DNA of 64,000 nucleotides from Caulobacter endophyticus. GTDB taxonomy: Bacteria > Pseudomonadota > Alphaproteobacteria > Caulobacterales > Caulobacteraceae. Positions 1 to 8,525 of the stretch are shown here, one piece after another. The notes beneath the pieces are model-generated. The model searched no databases. It was not told the origin of the DNA and saw only the letters and a list, made by a program, of their open reading frames with translations. The position numbers and the translations under genes were made by a program. The stretch lies in contig NZ_JARQWV010000020.1 in assembly GCF_029543245.1 (NCBI RefSeq), positions 1-64,000 of the forward strand. Direction: 5' to 3'. Each line of letters starts with the position of its first letter. The stretch's first letter is position 1.

Positions 1-82
1 CGGGCCGGGGCCCCCCCTACTCACCCCCGCCCCCCCCCCGGGGTGCTGGGGGGGGGGGGCCCGGCCCCGGGGGGGGGGGGGG
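1..82. other. G/C homopolymer run at contig edge
   Basis: The first 82 bases are almost only runs of C and G, with a few A/T bases around positions 19-22. No gene or recognisable repeat unit is visible. Normal coding-like sequence starts right after. This looks like unresolved low-quality sequence at a contig end rather than a biological element, although that cannot be proved from the sequence alone. Confidence 0.6.
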
Positions 83-104
83 CCGAAACTGGACGCCGTG
101 CCGG

Positions 105-167
105 CCGTCGCCCCCTCCGTCACGGCGCTGATAGCGCCGCGCCACCTCCCCCGTTTCTCGGGGGAGG
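105..167 (-). repeat. palindromic intergenic repeat, family A, copy 1
   Basis: Just past the 3' end of the fatty-acid oxidation gene, the minus strand carries two stem-loops: a GGGGGAGG/CCTCCCCC stem and a GGCGC/GCGCC stem, ending in GTGACGGAGGGGGCGAC. Nearly the same sequence occurs on the plus strand at 62343-62402, and a shorter version at 62513-62555. The dispersed copies mark it as an intergenic repeat. Its position after a stop codon suggests it may also act as a transcription terminator for the gene ending at 176. Confidence 0.7.
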
Positions 168-175
168 AGCAGGCC

Positions 176-2254
176 TCAGGCGTCCTTGAAGCCCTTGCCC
201 TCGGCCACCAGCCGCTCCAGCAGGGCCGACGGCTTGAAGTCGTCGCCGTGCTTTTCCTGGAAGGCCTTCATGCCGGCCAGCACCTTGTCGAGGCCGACGA
301 GCTCGCCCCAGAACATCGGGCCGCCGCGATAGACCGGCCAGCCGTAGCCGTTGATCCAGACGATATCGATGTCCGACGCCCGGATGGCCTTGCCTTCCTC
401 GAGGATCTTCGCGCCCTCGTTGACCATCGGATAGAGGCAGCGCTCCAGGATCTCCTGGTCGCTGATCTCGCGGCGCTGGATCTGGCGCTTCTGCGCGAAG
501 TCGAGGATCACCTTCTCGACCTCGGGGCTGGGCTTGGCGACGCGGTTCTCGTCGTAGTCGTAGAAGCCCTTGCCGTTCTTCTGGCCGCGGCGGTCCATCT
601 CGCACAGCACTTCGCGCACGGTGGACGAGGAGGTCTTGGCCGGGTCCCAGCCGATGTCGAGGCCGGCCAGATCGCTCATGGCGAACGGGCCCATCGGCAG
701 GCCGAACTCGTAGAGCACGCGGTCGACGTCCCAGGGCATGGCGCCTTCGAGGATCAGCTTCTGGGCCTCGCGCTGGCGCTGGGCCAGCATGCGGTTGCCG
801 ACGAAGCCGAAGCAGTTGCCGACCAGCACGGCGACCTTGCCGATCTTCTTGCCGATCTGCATCGAGGTGGCGATCACCGACTTGTCGGTCTTCTCGCCGC
901 GCACGATCTCCAAGAGGCGCATGACGTTGGCCGGCGAGAAGAAGTGCAGGCCGATGACGCTTTCCGGGCGCTTGGTGACGGCGGCGATGGCGTCGATGTC
1001 GAGGTAGGAGGTGTTGCTGGCCAGGATCGCGCCCGGCTTGGCGATGGCGTCGAGCTTGGTGAAGACCTCCTTCTTGATCTCCATCAGCTCGAACACGGCC
1101 TCGATGATCAGGTCGCAGTCAGCGAGGTCTTCGAGATGCATGGAGGGGGTGAGCAGCCCCATGCGCTTTTCGACGTCGTCCTGGGTCAGGCGGCCCTTCT
1201 TGGCGGTGTTCTCGTAGTTCTTGCGGATGATCCCGACGCCGCGGTCGAGGTTCTCCTGCTTGGCCTCGATGATCGTCACCGGGATGCCGGCGTTGAGGAA
1301 GTTCATCGAGATGCCGCCGCCCATGGTGCCGGCCCCGATGACGCCGACCTTCTTGACCGGGATGGTGGGGGTGTCGTCCGGCACGTCGGGGATCTTGGCG
1401 GCCTGACGCTCGGCGAAGAATACATGGCGCTGGGCGGCCGACTGGCTGCCGGTCATCAGCTCCATGAACAGCTTGCGCTCTTCCTTCAGGCCCTCGTCGA
1501 AGGGCAGGTTCACGGCCGCCTCGATGCACTTGATGTTGTTCTCAGGCGCCAGGAAGCCGCGGAACTTGCGGGCGTTGGCTTTGCGGAACTCGGCGAAGAT
1601 TTCGGGCTTGCCGCGGGCGGCTTCGACCTTGTCCGACAGGTCGCGGACCTTCTTGAGAGGAGCCCCCTCGGCCAGCACCACGCGGGCGAAGGCGATGGCC
1701 CCGTCGCGCAGGGCGCCTTCCTCGACCAGGCTGTCGAACAGGCCCATGGCCAGAGCGGCCTTGGCCGGCACATGCTGGCCGCTGGTGACCATCTCCAGGG
1801 CCTTCTCGACGCCGACGATGCGCGGCAGGCGCTGGGTGCCGCCGGCGCCCGGGAGCAGGCCGATGTTCACTTCCGGCAGGCCGGCCTTGGCCGAAGGCAC
1901 CGCGACGCGATAGTGCGCGACCAGCGCCACCTCCAGCCCGCCGCCCAGGGCGGTGCCGTGGATCGCGGCGACCACCGGCTTGGGCGAGTTCTCGATCGTG
2001 TTCTGAACCTCTTGCAAGGTGGGGCCGGTCATGGCCTTGCCGAACTCGCTGATGTCGGCGCCGGCGATGAAGGTCTTGCCTTCGCAGATCAGCACGATCG
2101 CTTGCACGGCCGGATCGGCGATCGCCGCCTCGAAGGCGCCCTTCAGTCCTTCGCGGACCCGGGCCGACAGGGCGTTGACCGGCGGAGAGTTCAGCGTGAC
2201 GACGCCGATGTCGCCTTCGACGGTCAGATCGGTGACGGCGTTGATCGCGGCCAT
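176..2254 (-). CDS. fatty-acid oxidation multifunctional protein (enoyl-CoA hydratase / 3-hydroxyacyl-CoA dehydrogenase)
   Basis: The 692-residue protein combines two activities of the beta-oxidation cycle: hydration of trans-2-enoyl-CoA and NAD-dependent oxidation of L-3-hydroxyacyl-CoA. Residues ~1-190 are a crotonase fold with the oxyanion-hole stretch FIAGADISEF and the glutamate-bearing loop GLPEVNIGLLPGAGG. Residues ~300-480 are the Rossmann part, with VGVIGAGTMGGGI and the catalytic-His region GLHFFSPANVM. The two C-terminal dehydrogenase domains follow. Length and order fit the FadB/FadJ alpha-subunit family. The ATG at 2254 gives the usual crotonase N-terminus. The thiolase partner is not next to it here. 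FadB, FadJ and peroxisomal-type variants cannot be told apart from sequence alone, so no symbol is given. Confidence 0.93.
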   Translation of the reverse strand: MAAINAVTDLTVEGDIGVVTLNSPPVNALSARVREGLKGAFEAAIADPAVQAIVLICEGKTFIAGADISEFGKAMTGPTLQEVQNTIENSPKPVVAAIHGTALGGGLEVALVAHYRVAVPSAKAGLPEVNIGLLPGAGGTQRLPRIVGVEKALEMVTSGQHVPAKAALAMGLFDSLVEEGALRDGAIAFARVVLAEGAPLKKVRDLSDKVEAARGKPEIFAEFRKANARKFRGFLAPENNIKCIEAAVNLPFDEGLKEERKLFMELMTGSQSAAQRHVFFAERQAAKIPDVPDDTPTIPVKKVGVIGAGTMGGGISMNFLNAGIPVTIIEAKQENLDRGVGIIRKNYENTAKKGRLTQDDVEKRMGLLTPSMHLEDLADCDLIIEAVFELMEIKKEVFTKLDAIAKPGAILASNTSYLDIDAIAAVTKRPESVIGLHFFSPANVMRLLEIVRGEKTDKSVIATSMQIGKKIGKVAVLVGNCFGFVGNRMLAQRQREAQKLILEGAMPWDVDRVLYEFGLPMGPFAMSDLAGLDIGWDPAKTSSSTVREVLCEMDRRGQKNGKGFYDYDENRVAKPSPEVEKVILDFAQKRQIQRREISDQEILERCLYPMVNEGAKILEEGKAIRASDIDIVWINGYGWPVYRGGPMFWGELVGLDKVLAGMKAFQEKHGDDFKPSALLERLVAEGKGFKDA

Positions 2255-2714
2255 GCGGTTCCACCCTTTTTGGTTCGTTTGAACGCTTGTTTGACTAAAG
2301 CCAGCACGACGGCGCGCCAGAGTCCAGAGGGCGCGGTCGGCGCCGCTTTTTCGGGCGCCGGAGGTTGACGTTCAAGGCGTCGTACTGGACATTCGAAGGG
2401 TTCAGTTTCGGTCGAGATGGCGCCTGCCGGCGCGGGCCGACGTGACATCGCGTCGGCGCGTAAGCCTACGGTCTTCCAAGAACAATCGACCAGACTGGGG
2501 AGGGAGTTCGCACCAGGACCGGCCATCCGTCGCCGCTTGCAGGCGTGCGGGACATTCCAAGACCGATTCAGGCGCGGGCGCGACGCGGTGCATACGACGC
2601 GTCGAAACTTAGAGGTGAAGCGCACCTCGGCGCGGGGGCCAGGCTCCCGCGCCGCCTTGTGCGGGCTTGATGTGCGGGCTTGACCCTGCCGCGTCGCGAG
2701 CCGATGGAAAACCC
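2255..2714. other. 460-bp intergenic region between divergent genes
   Basis: This gap holds the divergent promoters of the beta-oxidation gene and adenine deaminase. Just upstream of the former lies a short direct repeat of TTTGA (2278-2282 and 2290-2294, 12 bp apart), which could be a regulator site but is weak evidence. Small open frames in the gap have no convincing start, codon pattern or family resemblance. No hairpin or RNA gene was recognised. Confidence 0.4.
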
Positions 2715-3743
2715 ATGACCGACACCACGCTCGAAGCCTTCGCCCGCGGCCTGCCCAAGGCCGAACTGCACATGCACATCGAGGGCAGCCTCGAACCGGA
2801 ACTGATGTTCGCTTTGGCCGAACGCAACGGGATCACCCTGCCGTACAAGTCGGTGGAGGAGATCCGCGCGGCCTACGCTTTTTCGAACCTGCAGGACTTC
2901 CTGGACATCTATTACCAGGGCGCGGGCGTGCTGATCACGCGGGCCGACTTCAAGGACCTGGCCGTGGCCTATTTCGAGCGCCTGGCCGCCGATGGCGGCG
3001 TGCACGCCGAGATCTTCTTCGACCCGCAGACCCACACCGAGCGCGGGGTGGCCTTCGAGACTGTCATCGACGGCCTGCTGGACGGCATGGCCGAGGCTGA
3101 AGAGCGCCTGGGCGTCACCTCCAAGCTGATCCTGTGCTTCCTGCGTCACCTGTCGGAAGAGAGCGCCTTCGAGACCCTGGAGCAGGCCAAGCCGCACCTG
3201 TCGAAGATCGCCGGCGTGGGCCTGGACTCCTCGGAGGTCGGCCACCCGCCGGCTAAGTTCGCCCGGGTGTTCAAGGCCGCCCGCGACCTGGGCCTCAAGA
3301 TTGTCGCCCACGCGGGCGAGGAGGGGCCGCCGGAATATGTCTGGGAAGCCATCGACCTCGTCGGCGTCGACCGCATCGACCATGGCAATCGTGCGCTGGA
3401 GGATACGGCCCTGACCGCTCGTCTGGTGGCGGACGGGACCACCCTGACGGTGTGCCCGCTGTCGAACCTGAAGCTGTGCGTGGTGCCGGACCTGACGGCG
3501 CACCCGATGCGCAAGATGCTCGATCTCGGCCTCAAGGCGACGGTGAATTCCGACGACCCGGCCTACTTCGGCGGCTACCTGCTCGACAACTATCTGGAGA
3601 CCGCCAAGGCCGTGGACCTGACGCGGGATGACCTGGTGGTGCTGGCGCGGAACAGCTTCTCGGGTTCGTTTTTGGACGAGACCGAGAAGGCGCGGCGTCT
3701 GGCGCAGGTGGATGCGTACGTGGCGGGAAATCCCTCTCTCTGA
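2715..3743 (+). CDS. add: adenine deaminase (adenosine deaminase superfamily)
   Basis: The predicted 342-residue enzyme should deaminate adenine to hypoxanthine in purine salvage. It carries the full metal-dependent amidohydrolase set: the HxH pair in LHMHIEGSLE, the zinc-binding His and catalytic Glu in AHAGEEGPPE, the HGNRALED His, and the late Asp pair in NSDDPAYFGGY. The SDDPAYFGGY ending and PKAELHMHIEG beginning are typical of the adenine-specific (AAH1-like, type 2) subfamily rather than true adenosine deaminases, although databases often still use the symbol add. The start at 2715 (MTDTTLEAF) matches family N-termini; the upstream in-frame GTG/ATG codons would add an unconserved tail. 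Substrate choice is inferred from motifs, not shown. Confidence 0.88.
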   Translation: MTDTTLEAFARGLPKAELHMHIEGSLEPELMFALAERNGITLPYKSVEEIRAAYAFSNLQDFLDIYYQGAGVLITRADFKDLAVAYFERLAADGGVHAEIFFDPQTHTERGVAFETVIDGLLDGMAEAEERLGVTSKLILCFLRHLSEESAFETLEQAKPHLSKIAGVGLDSSEVGHPPAKFARVFKAARDLGLKIVAHAGEEGPPEYVWEAIDLVGVDRIDHGNRALEDTALTARLVADGTTLTVCPLSNLKLCVVPDLTAHPMRKMLDLGLKATVNSDDPAYFGGYLLDNYLETAKAVDLTRDDLVVLARNSFSGSFLDETEKARRLAQVDAYVAGNPSL

Positions 3744-3752
3744 GAGAGAGGG
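3732..3752. terminator. perfect inverted repeat between convergent genes
   Basis: A 10-bp perfect inverted repeat (CCCTCTCTCT / AGAGAGAGGG, 1-base loop) spans the stop codon of adenine deaminase and lies just before the 3' end of the convergent TetR gene. There is no T-run, so it is at best a weak or factor-assisted bidirectional terminator. Confidence 0.45.
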
Positions 3753-3762
3753 TCCAAGGAGG

Positions 3763-4992
3763 CTACCGCGCCATCAGGCCCATCAGCAGAGGCCTCGCGA
3801 ACAGCCTGGCGGCGTCTTCGCGGGTGACGCCCGGGGCCCAGGCCTGCAGCGAGGCCGCGGCGTTGAGCATCGAGTTGATCATGTGCGCGGCCACCAGCGG
3901 GTCGACGGCGCGCACCGAGCCGTCGGCGACGCCGTCGGCAATCATGCCGGCGAAGCGGTTGGAGCCGCGGGCGTAGCCGTCGCTCATCTCGTGGCGGATC
4001 TCGATCGGCAGGGCGCCCATCGACGAGGCGCGCAGGAGCGGGCCGTGGTCCGACAGCTGGTATTCGACCAGCGCCGCCGTCGCCGCCGACACCGCCGTCC
4101 AGCCGTCGCTGGGAAGGGCCAGGGCCGATAGCTGGGCGCGGCGGGTGACCGCGAAGGTGCGCTGGAAGCACTCGACCACCAGGGCGTCCTTGTCCTCGTG
4201 GTGGTGGTAGAACGAGCCCTTGGTGACGTTCAGCGCCGCCGAGATGTCTTCCACCGAGGCGCCGCGATAGCCGCGCTGGTTGATCAGGCGGGTGGCGGCC
4301 ACGAGGAAGGTCTCGCGCCATTCCTGGCCCTCGTCGGAGACCGGGGTCGGGTCGGGCAGGGCCGGCGGCGTCCAGTCGCGGCCGGGGCCGGCGATGCCGC
4401 CCACGAGAATGTCGTACATCCGCTCGCGCACCCGCTCGTAGTCGTCCAGATCGAAGCGGCGCAGCCAGGCGCCGGTCCAGAAGACCTGTTCGAGCAGCAG
4501 GTGTGCGCGGGCGTTGCGCTCGGCCTTGTCGAGGTGGGCGAAGGCCTCGCCGTCGAAGAAGCCGCGCACCCGGCGGAAGATGTCGGCGAAGGCGGCCTGC
4601 ACCGAGGCGCGCATCGGCTCCTTCAGGGCGCGGATCTCGGTGAAGCTGGCCAGGGGGGCGTCCTGGCCCGCCCGCACCCGGCGCGACAGGTCCAGATACA
4701 GGGTCAGGAACTTGCGGATGCGGCCGGCGGCGTCAGGCTCGGCGGCGGCCTCGTCGATCATCGCGTCCAGCCGTTCCAGGCCCCGGATGAAGCAGGCGGC
4801 GGCCAGGTCGTCCTTCTTGCGGTAGTAGTAGGTGACGCTGGTGGTGATCAGCCCGACCTTGGCGGCGACGTCGGCCAGGGTCATGCCCTTGACGCCCTGG
4901 CGATTGAGCACGGCGGTGGCGGCCGCCAGGATGGCTTCCTTCTTCTGCGCGTAGCGCGCGGTCGCCGCGGTGACGGTGTGGCCGTCGTCCAT
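3763..4992 (-). CDS. tandem (double) TetR-family transcriptional regulator
   Basis: The protein has 409 residues, about twice the usual TetR length. It holds two complete TetR units: one helix-turn-helix at residues ~17-65 (ending VTYYYRKKDDL) and a second at ~226-276 (ending GSFYHHHEDKDAL), each followed by an all-helical ligand/dimerisation region. Such fused TetR proteins behave as built-in dimers or bind two operators. The ligand is unknown. The gene is convergent with adenine deaminase and faces away from the hybrid kinase. An inverted repeat at 5028-5043, just upstream of its start, is a candidate autoregulatory operator. The start at 4992 is an ATG. Confidence 0.9.
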   Translation of the reverse strand: MDDGHTVTAATARYAQKKEAILAAATAVLNRQGVKGMTLADVAAKVGLITTSVTYYYRKKDDLAAACFIRGLERLDAMIDEAAAEPDAAGRIRKFLTLYLDLSRRVRAGQDAPLASFTEIRALKEPMRASVQAAFADIFRRVRGFFDGEAFAHLDKAERNARAHLLLEQVFWTGAWLRRFDLDDYERVRERMYDILVGGIAGPGRDWTPPALPDPTPVSDEGQEWRETFLVAATRLINQRGYRGASVEDISAALNVTKGSFYHHHEDKDALVVECFQRTFAVTRRAQLSALALPSDGWTAVSAATAALVEYQLSDHGPLLRASSMGALPIEIRHEMSDGYARGSNRFAGMIADGVADGSVRAVDPLVAAHMINSMLNAAASLQAWAPGVTREDAARLFARPLLMGLMAR

Positions 4993-5010
4993 AGTCTCGC
5001 CCCCTGCAAC

Positions 5011-5043
5011 GCCGGACTTTCCGGCGCTGGACTCAAGCGTCCA
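5011..5043. promoter_or_regulatory. candidate operator dyads upstream of the tandem TetR gene
   Basis: Two inverted repeats sit 19-51 bp upstream of the TetR start: GCCGGA-CTT-TCCGGC (5011-5025) and TGGAC-N6-GTCCA (5028-5043). TetR regulators often bind such short dyads over their own promoter. The link is positional inference only. Confidence 0.35.
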
Positions 5044-5094
5044 ATCTAAGCCTCGAAAGGGGCCGCAGAAAGGCCCGCCCCCAGTCTTTGTCGC

Positions 5095-6999
5095 TTAGTG
5101 GACGCGGTCGGGCAGGGCGGCGACCACGGCGCGGACCAGGGCGGCGGGCGATAGCGGCTTGGCCACCGAGCCGTTCATGCCGGCCTCGGCATAGGCGGCG
5201 GTCTGGTGGGCCAGGGCGTTGGCGGTCATGGCCACGATCGGCGCGGCGCCGGCGGGGCCGGGCAGGGCGCGGATGGCCCGCGTGGCCTCGACCCCGTCCA
5301 TGACCGGCATCTGGATGTCCATGAAGATCAGATCATAGCCGCGCGCGGCCGCCACGATGCCGGCCTGGCCGTCCTCGGCCGTGGCGACGCGGGCGCCGAG
5401 GGCCTCGAGCATACGGGTCGCGATCAGGCGATTGACCGCGTTGTCCTCGACCAGCAGCACCTCCAGCCCGTCGAGCATCGGGGCGTCGTCGTCCTCGTCG
5501 TCCGTCGTCTCCGGGGCCTGGGCGGCGGGGGCGAGGATCTCCAGCCAGAAGGTCGAGCCCTGGCCCGGCGTGCTGGCAAAGCCGATGTCGCCGCCCATCA
5601 GCTGTGCCAGGCGGCGGGTGATCGACAGGCCAAGGCCCGCCCCGCCGAACCGCCGTGTGGTCGAGCCGTCGGCCTGGCTGAAGCGCTCGAAGAGGCTCGC
5701 CTGGGCGTCCAGCGGAATGCCGACGCCGGTGTCCTCGATCTCGAAGCGCAGGCGCAAGCCCTCCTCGGCCGGCGAGACGGACAGGCGGGCGGTCACCTGG
5801 CCGGCCAGGGTGAACTTCACGGCGTTGCCGATCAGGTTGAACAGCGCCTGGCGCAGCCGCACCGGATCGGCGGCGACGAAGGCCTGGCCCGTCGGCGGGG
5901 CCTCGACGCGGATGGACAGGCCCTTGGCCTCGGCCTGGGGCTCCAGCAGGTCGGCGACGCTGCGCAGCAGGGCCGACGGATCCAGGGTCTCGGGGGTCAG
6001 CTCCAGCTTACCGGCCTCGACCTTGGAGAAGTCGATGATGTCGTTGAGCAGCTCCGACAGCATGGCGCCGCAGCCCAGGGCCTCGGCCAGCAGGCGGCGG
6101 CCGTCGGCCGACAGCGGCTCGTGCTTGAGGAGGTGCAGCACCCCCAGCACGCCGTTCATCGGAGTGCGGATCTCATGGCTCATATTGGCCAGGAACTGCG
6201 ACTTGGCCGCCGCCGCCGCCAGGGCCGCGTCGCGGGCGACCAGCAGCTCGGTGACGTCCTGGCTGATGCCGATGACGTCGAACAGCTCGCCCGCCCCGGC
6301 CCGCACGCCGCGCCAGTCGGTGCGCATCCAGCTCCAGCCCTCCCTGGAGGGGTCGGCATGGCGATAGACCAACTGGGCGTGCTCGCCGGTCTCCTGGGTG
6401 TGCAGGAAGGTCCGGGTCATGGTCTGGCGGTCGTCGGGGTGGATGGCGCTCAGCATCTCGGCCGCCGTCATCTGGCGGGCGTCGCCCAGCGGCGCGGCCA
6501 GGGTCGTGATGTCCTGCTCGAAATAGTAGATGCCCTTGCGGGTCTCGAAGCGCCAGACATAGACGCCGGCGGCGTTGCGCAGCAGCTCGTTGGCGCGCTC
6601 GGCCTGCTGGCGCTGGAGGCGGCGCAGGCGCTCCTCGGAAAAGTCCTGGAAGACGATCAGCAGCGCCCCGTCGGGCAGGATCTTCGAGCGCGAGCGCACC
6701 CACAGCCAGCCGCCGCCCTTGCGCGCCAGCCGATGTTCGGACTGCACCTGGCCCTCGGCCCGCAGCACCCGCCCGGCCTGTTCCAGCACTTCGGTGTCGT
6801 GCAGGTGCAGGAAGTCGCGGATCGAACGGCCCAGGGTCTCGTCGGGGCTCCAGCCGGCGATCGCGCTCCAGGCCGGATTGACCCGCACGATGGCGCGGTC
6901 CTGCAGCACGATGAACATGTCGAGACTGTTCTGGAAAAACCAGTCGGCCGCCGCACGATCGATGTTCGAGGCCGTCTCGCCCTCGGGACGCTTGCCCAT
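5095..6999 (-). CDS. hybrid sensor histidine kinase with PAS domains and C-terminal receiver
   Basis: This 634-residue soluble kinase has no membrane segment, so it senses an internal signal. Order: PAS 1 at ~10-125 (DWFFQNSLDMF to VFQDFSEER), PAS 2 of the PAC/PAS_3 type at ~140-260 (ending VIGISQDVTE), HisKA with MSHEIRTPMNGVLG at ~275, HATPase with the N box, DTGVGIP and GLGLSI at ~370-490, and a receiver at ~510-630 whose phosphoryl-accepting Asp is in LIFMDIQMPVMDG. A separate output or phosphotransfer protein is expected but is not adjacent. The start is placed at 6999 (MGKRPEGE) because the open frame upstream has no PAS-like sequence. The gene is divergent from the serine hydrolase, with a 129-bp shared promoter region. 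Confidence 0.9.
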   Translation of the reverse strand: MGKRPEGETASNIDRAAADWFFQNSLDMFIVLQDRAIVRVNPAWSAIAGWSPDETLGRSIRDFLHLHDTEVLEQAGRVLRAEGQVQSEHRLARKGGGWLWVRSRSKILPDGALLIVFQDFSEERLRRLQRQQAERANELLRNAAGVYVWRFETRKGIYYFEQDITTLAAPLGDARQMTAAEMLSAIHPDDRQTMTRTFLHTQETGEHAQLVYRHADPSREGWSWMRTDWRGVRAGAGELFDVIGISQDVTELLVARDAALAAAAAKSQFLANMSHEIRTPMNGVLGVLHLLKHEPLSADGRRLLAEALGCGAMLSELLNDIIDFSKVEAGKLELTPETLDPSALLRSVADLLEPQAEAKGLSIRVEAPPTGQAFVAADPVRLRQALFNLIGNAVKFTLAGQVTARLSVSPAEEGLRLRFEIEDTGVGIPLDAQASLFERFSQADGSTTRRFGGAGLGLSITRRLAQLMGGDIGFASTPGQGSTFWLEILAPAAQAPETTDDEDDDAPMLDGLEVLLVEDNAVNRLIATRMLEALGARVATAEDGQAGIVAAARGYDLIFMDIQMPVMDGVEATRAIRALPGPAGAAPIVAMTANALAHQTAAYAEAGMNGSVAKPLSPAALVRAVVAALPDRVH

Positions 7000-7128
7000 C
7001 GCGCTCCCCTCGTCTTCAATCGATGAACGCAGGATGGGGTAAAGGTTGCGTTTCCCGTACCGCCTATTCGATCCGCGATAATAAGGCGACCGTGACTGAA
7101 GGTCGCGCCAGTAAAGGGGGATTCCCGT

Positions 7129-8352
7129 TTGAGCACGCCTGAAGCCGTCGGCCTGTCGTCGCAGCGCCTGAAGCGCATCGATACGTTCCTGCAGGCCAAG
7201 TATGTCGAGCCCGGCCTTCTGCCCGGCGCCCAGTTGCAGGTCTGGCGGCGCGGCCAGCTGGCCCACGAGACCGTGCTGGGCCTGGCCGACCGCGAGCGCA
7301 ACGCGCCGCTGACGTCCGACACGCTGTACCGCATCTACTCGATGACCAAGCCGATCACCTCGATCGCCTTCATGATGCTGGTCGAGGAGGGCCGGGTCGC
7401 CCTCGAGGATCCCGTCCATCGCTTCATCCCGGCCTTCAAGGACCTGGGCGTGTTCGCCGCCGGCTCGCTGGGCATGTTCCAGACCAAGCCGCTAGCCGAG
7501 CCGATGCGGATGATCGACCTGCTGCGCCACACGGCCGGCTTCACCTATGGCTTCCAGCAGCGCGGCAATGTCGACGCGGCCTATCGCAAGCTGCATCTCG
7601 ACGACCTGCCGGGTCCGCGCGACCTCCCCGGCTTCATCGCCGAGCTGGCCAAGCTGCCGCTCGAATTCAGCCCCGGCGAGGCCTGGAACTATTCGGTCTG
7701 CACCGACGTCCTGGGCTATCTCGTCCAGGTCATCTCGGGCCAGCCGTTCGACCAGTTCCTCAAGGACCGGATCTTCGAGCCGCTGAAGATGACCGACACC
7801 GGCTTCTTCGTGCCCGAGGCGCAGCAAGGCCGCTTCGCCGCCTGCTACAGCCTCGACCCCAAGGGCAAGGTCGTCCTCCAGGATGATCCGACCCAGAGCC
7901 CGTTCCTCAAGGACCCGCTGTTCAAGTCGGGCGGCGGGGGCCTGGTTTCGACGGCCGCCGATTACATGCGCTTCTGCCGCATGATCCTGAACGGCGGCCA
8001 GCTGGACGGCGCCCGCATCGTCAGCCCCAAGACGCTGAAGGCGATGATGCTCAATCACCTGCCGGGCGGCCGCGAGCTGACCGAAATGTCGAAGTCGCTG
8101 TTCAGCGAGAGCGTCTATGACGGCGTCGGCTTCGGCCTGGGCTTCGCGGTGACCACGGATCTGGCCCGCACCCGCACCATCGGCAGCCTGGGCGAGGCCT
8201 TCTGGGGCGGCATGGCCTCGACCGCCTTCTGGGTGGATCCGGTCGAGGACCTGGCGGTGGTGTTCATGACCCAGCTGATGCCGTCCAGCGTCTATCCCAT
8301 CCGGCGGGAGCTGCGCACGCTGGTCTATGCGGCGTTCGAGGAGGCGGCTTAG
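7129..8352 (+). CDS. beta-lactamase-family (class C-like) serine hydrolase
   Basis: The 407-residue protein belongs to the serine beta-lactamase/EstB/DD-peptidase family. The nucleophile motif SxxK is clear (S71-M-T-K74 in IYSMTKPITS), and the second motif is Y188-S-V in AWNYSVCTDVLG, where classical class C enzymes have YxN. A C-terminal FWGGMASTAFWVDP stretch takes the place of the KTG box. These changes fit esterase-type members better than true beta-lactamases. No signal peptide is visible, so a cytoplasmic esterase is the most likely role. The start is a TTG at 7129 with an AAAGGGGGA ribosome binding site just upstream; no ATG or GTG alternative lies in frame nearby. Confidence 0.88.
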   Translation: MSTPEAVGLSSQRLKRIDTFLQAKYVEPGLLPGAQLQVWRRGQLAHETVLGLADRERNAPLTSDTLYRIYSMTKPITSIAFMMLVEEGRVALEDPVHRFIPAFKDLGVFAAGSLGMFQTKPLAEPMRMIDLLRHTAGFTYGFQQRGNVDAAYRKLHLDDLPGPRDLPGFIAELAKLPLEFSPGEAWNYSVCTDVLGYLVQVISGQPFDQFLKDRIFEPLKMTDTGFFVPEAQQGRFAACYSLDPKGKVVLQDDPTQSPFLKDPLFKSGGGGLVSTAADYMRFCRMILNGGQLDGARIVSPKTLKAMMLNHLPGGRELTEMSKSLFSESVYDGVGFGLGFAVTTDLARTRTIGSLGEAFWGGMASTAFWVDPVEDLAVVFMTQLMPSSVYPIRRELRTLVYAAFEEAA

Positions 8353-8360
8353 AAAAACGT

Positions 8361-8522
8361 CCTTCTCCCCTTGCGGGAGAAGGTGGCGCCGACAGGCGAC
8401 GGATGAGGGGTCTCTCAGATCCTTCAGCCGCCGCATCCGGTCGTTCCGCTTTCGCGGTGGAGAGGCCTGTCGACCCCTCATCCGTCAGCTTCGCTGACAC
8501 CTTCTCCCGCAAGGGGAGAAGG
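8361..8522. repeat. long palindromic intergenic repeat, family B, copy 1
   Basis: The outer arms are 23-bp inverted copies: CCTTCTCCCCTTGCGGGAGA.. at 8361-8383 and its near-exact complement at 8500-8522. An inner pair, GGATGAGGGGT / ACCCCTCATCC, lies inside, and each outer arm is itself a stem-loop. It fills the whole gap between the convergent serine hydrolase and pirin genes. A second, more diverged copy lies at 9755-9917. Long palindromic intergenic repeats of this kind are known from Caulobacter and relatives. It may also end transcription from both sides. Confidence 0.85.
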
Positions 8523-8525
8523 ATT

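Noticed and set aside
98-2368. Very long open frame antisense to the fatty-acid oxidation gene
   Set aside because: In DNA this GC-rich the complementary strand often stays open; the product is Ala/Leu/Asp/His-biased with no fold or motif, while the minus strand encodes a clear known enzyme.
7129-8352. True class C beta-lactamase and resistance gene
   Set aside because: The YxN and KTG motifs are altered and there is no signal peptide; an esterase-type member is more likely.
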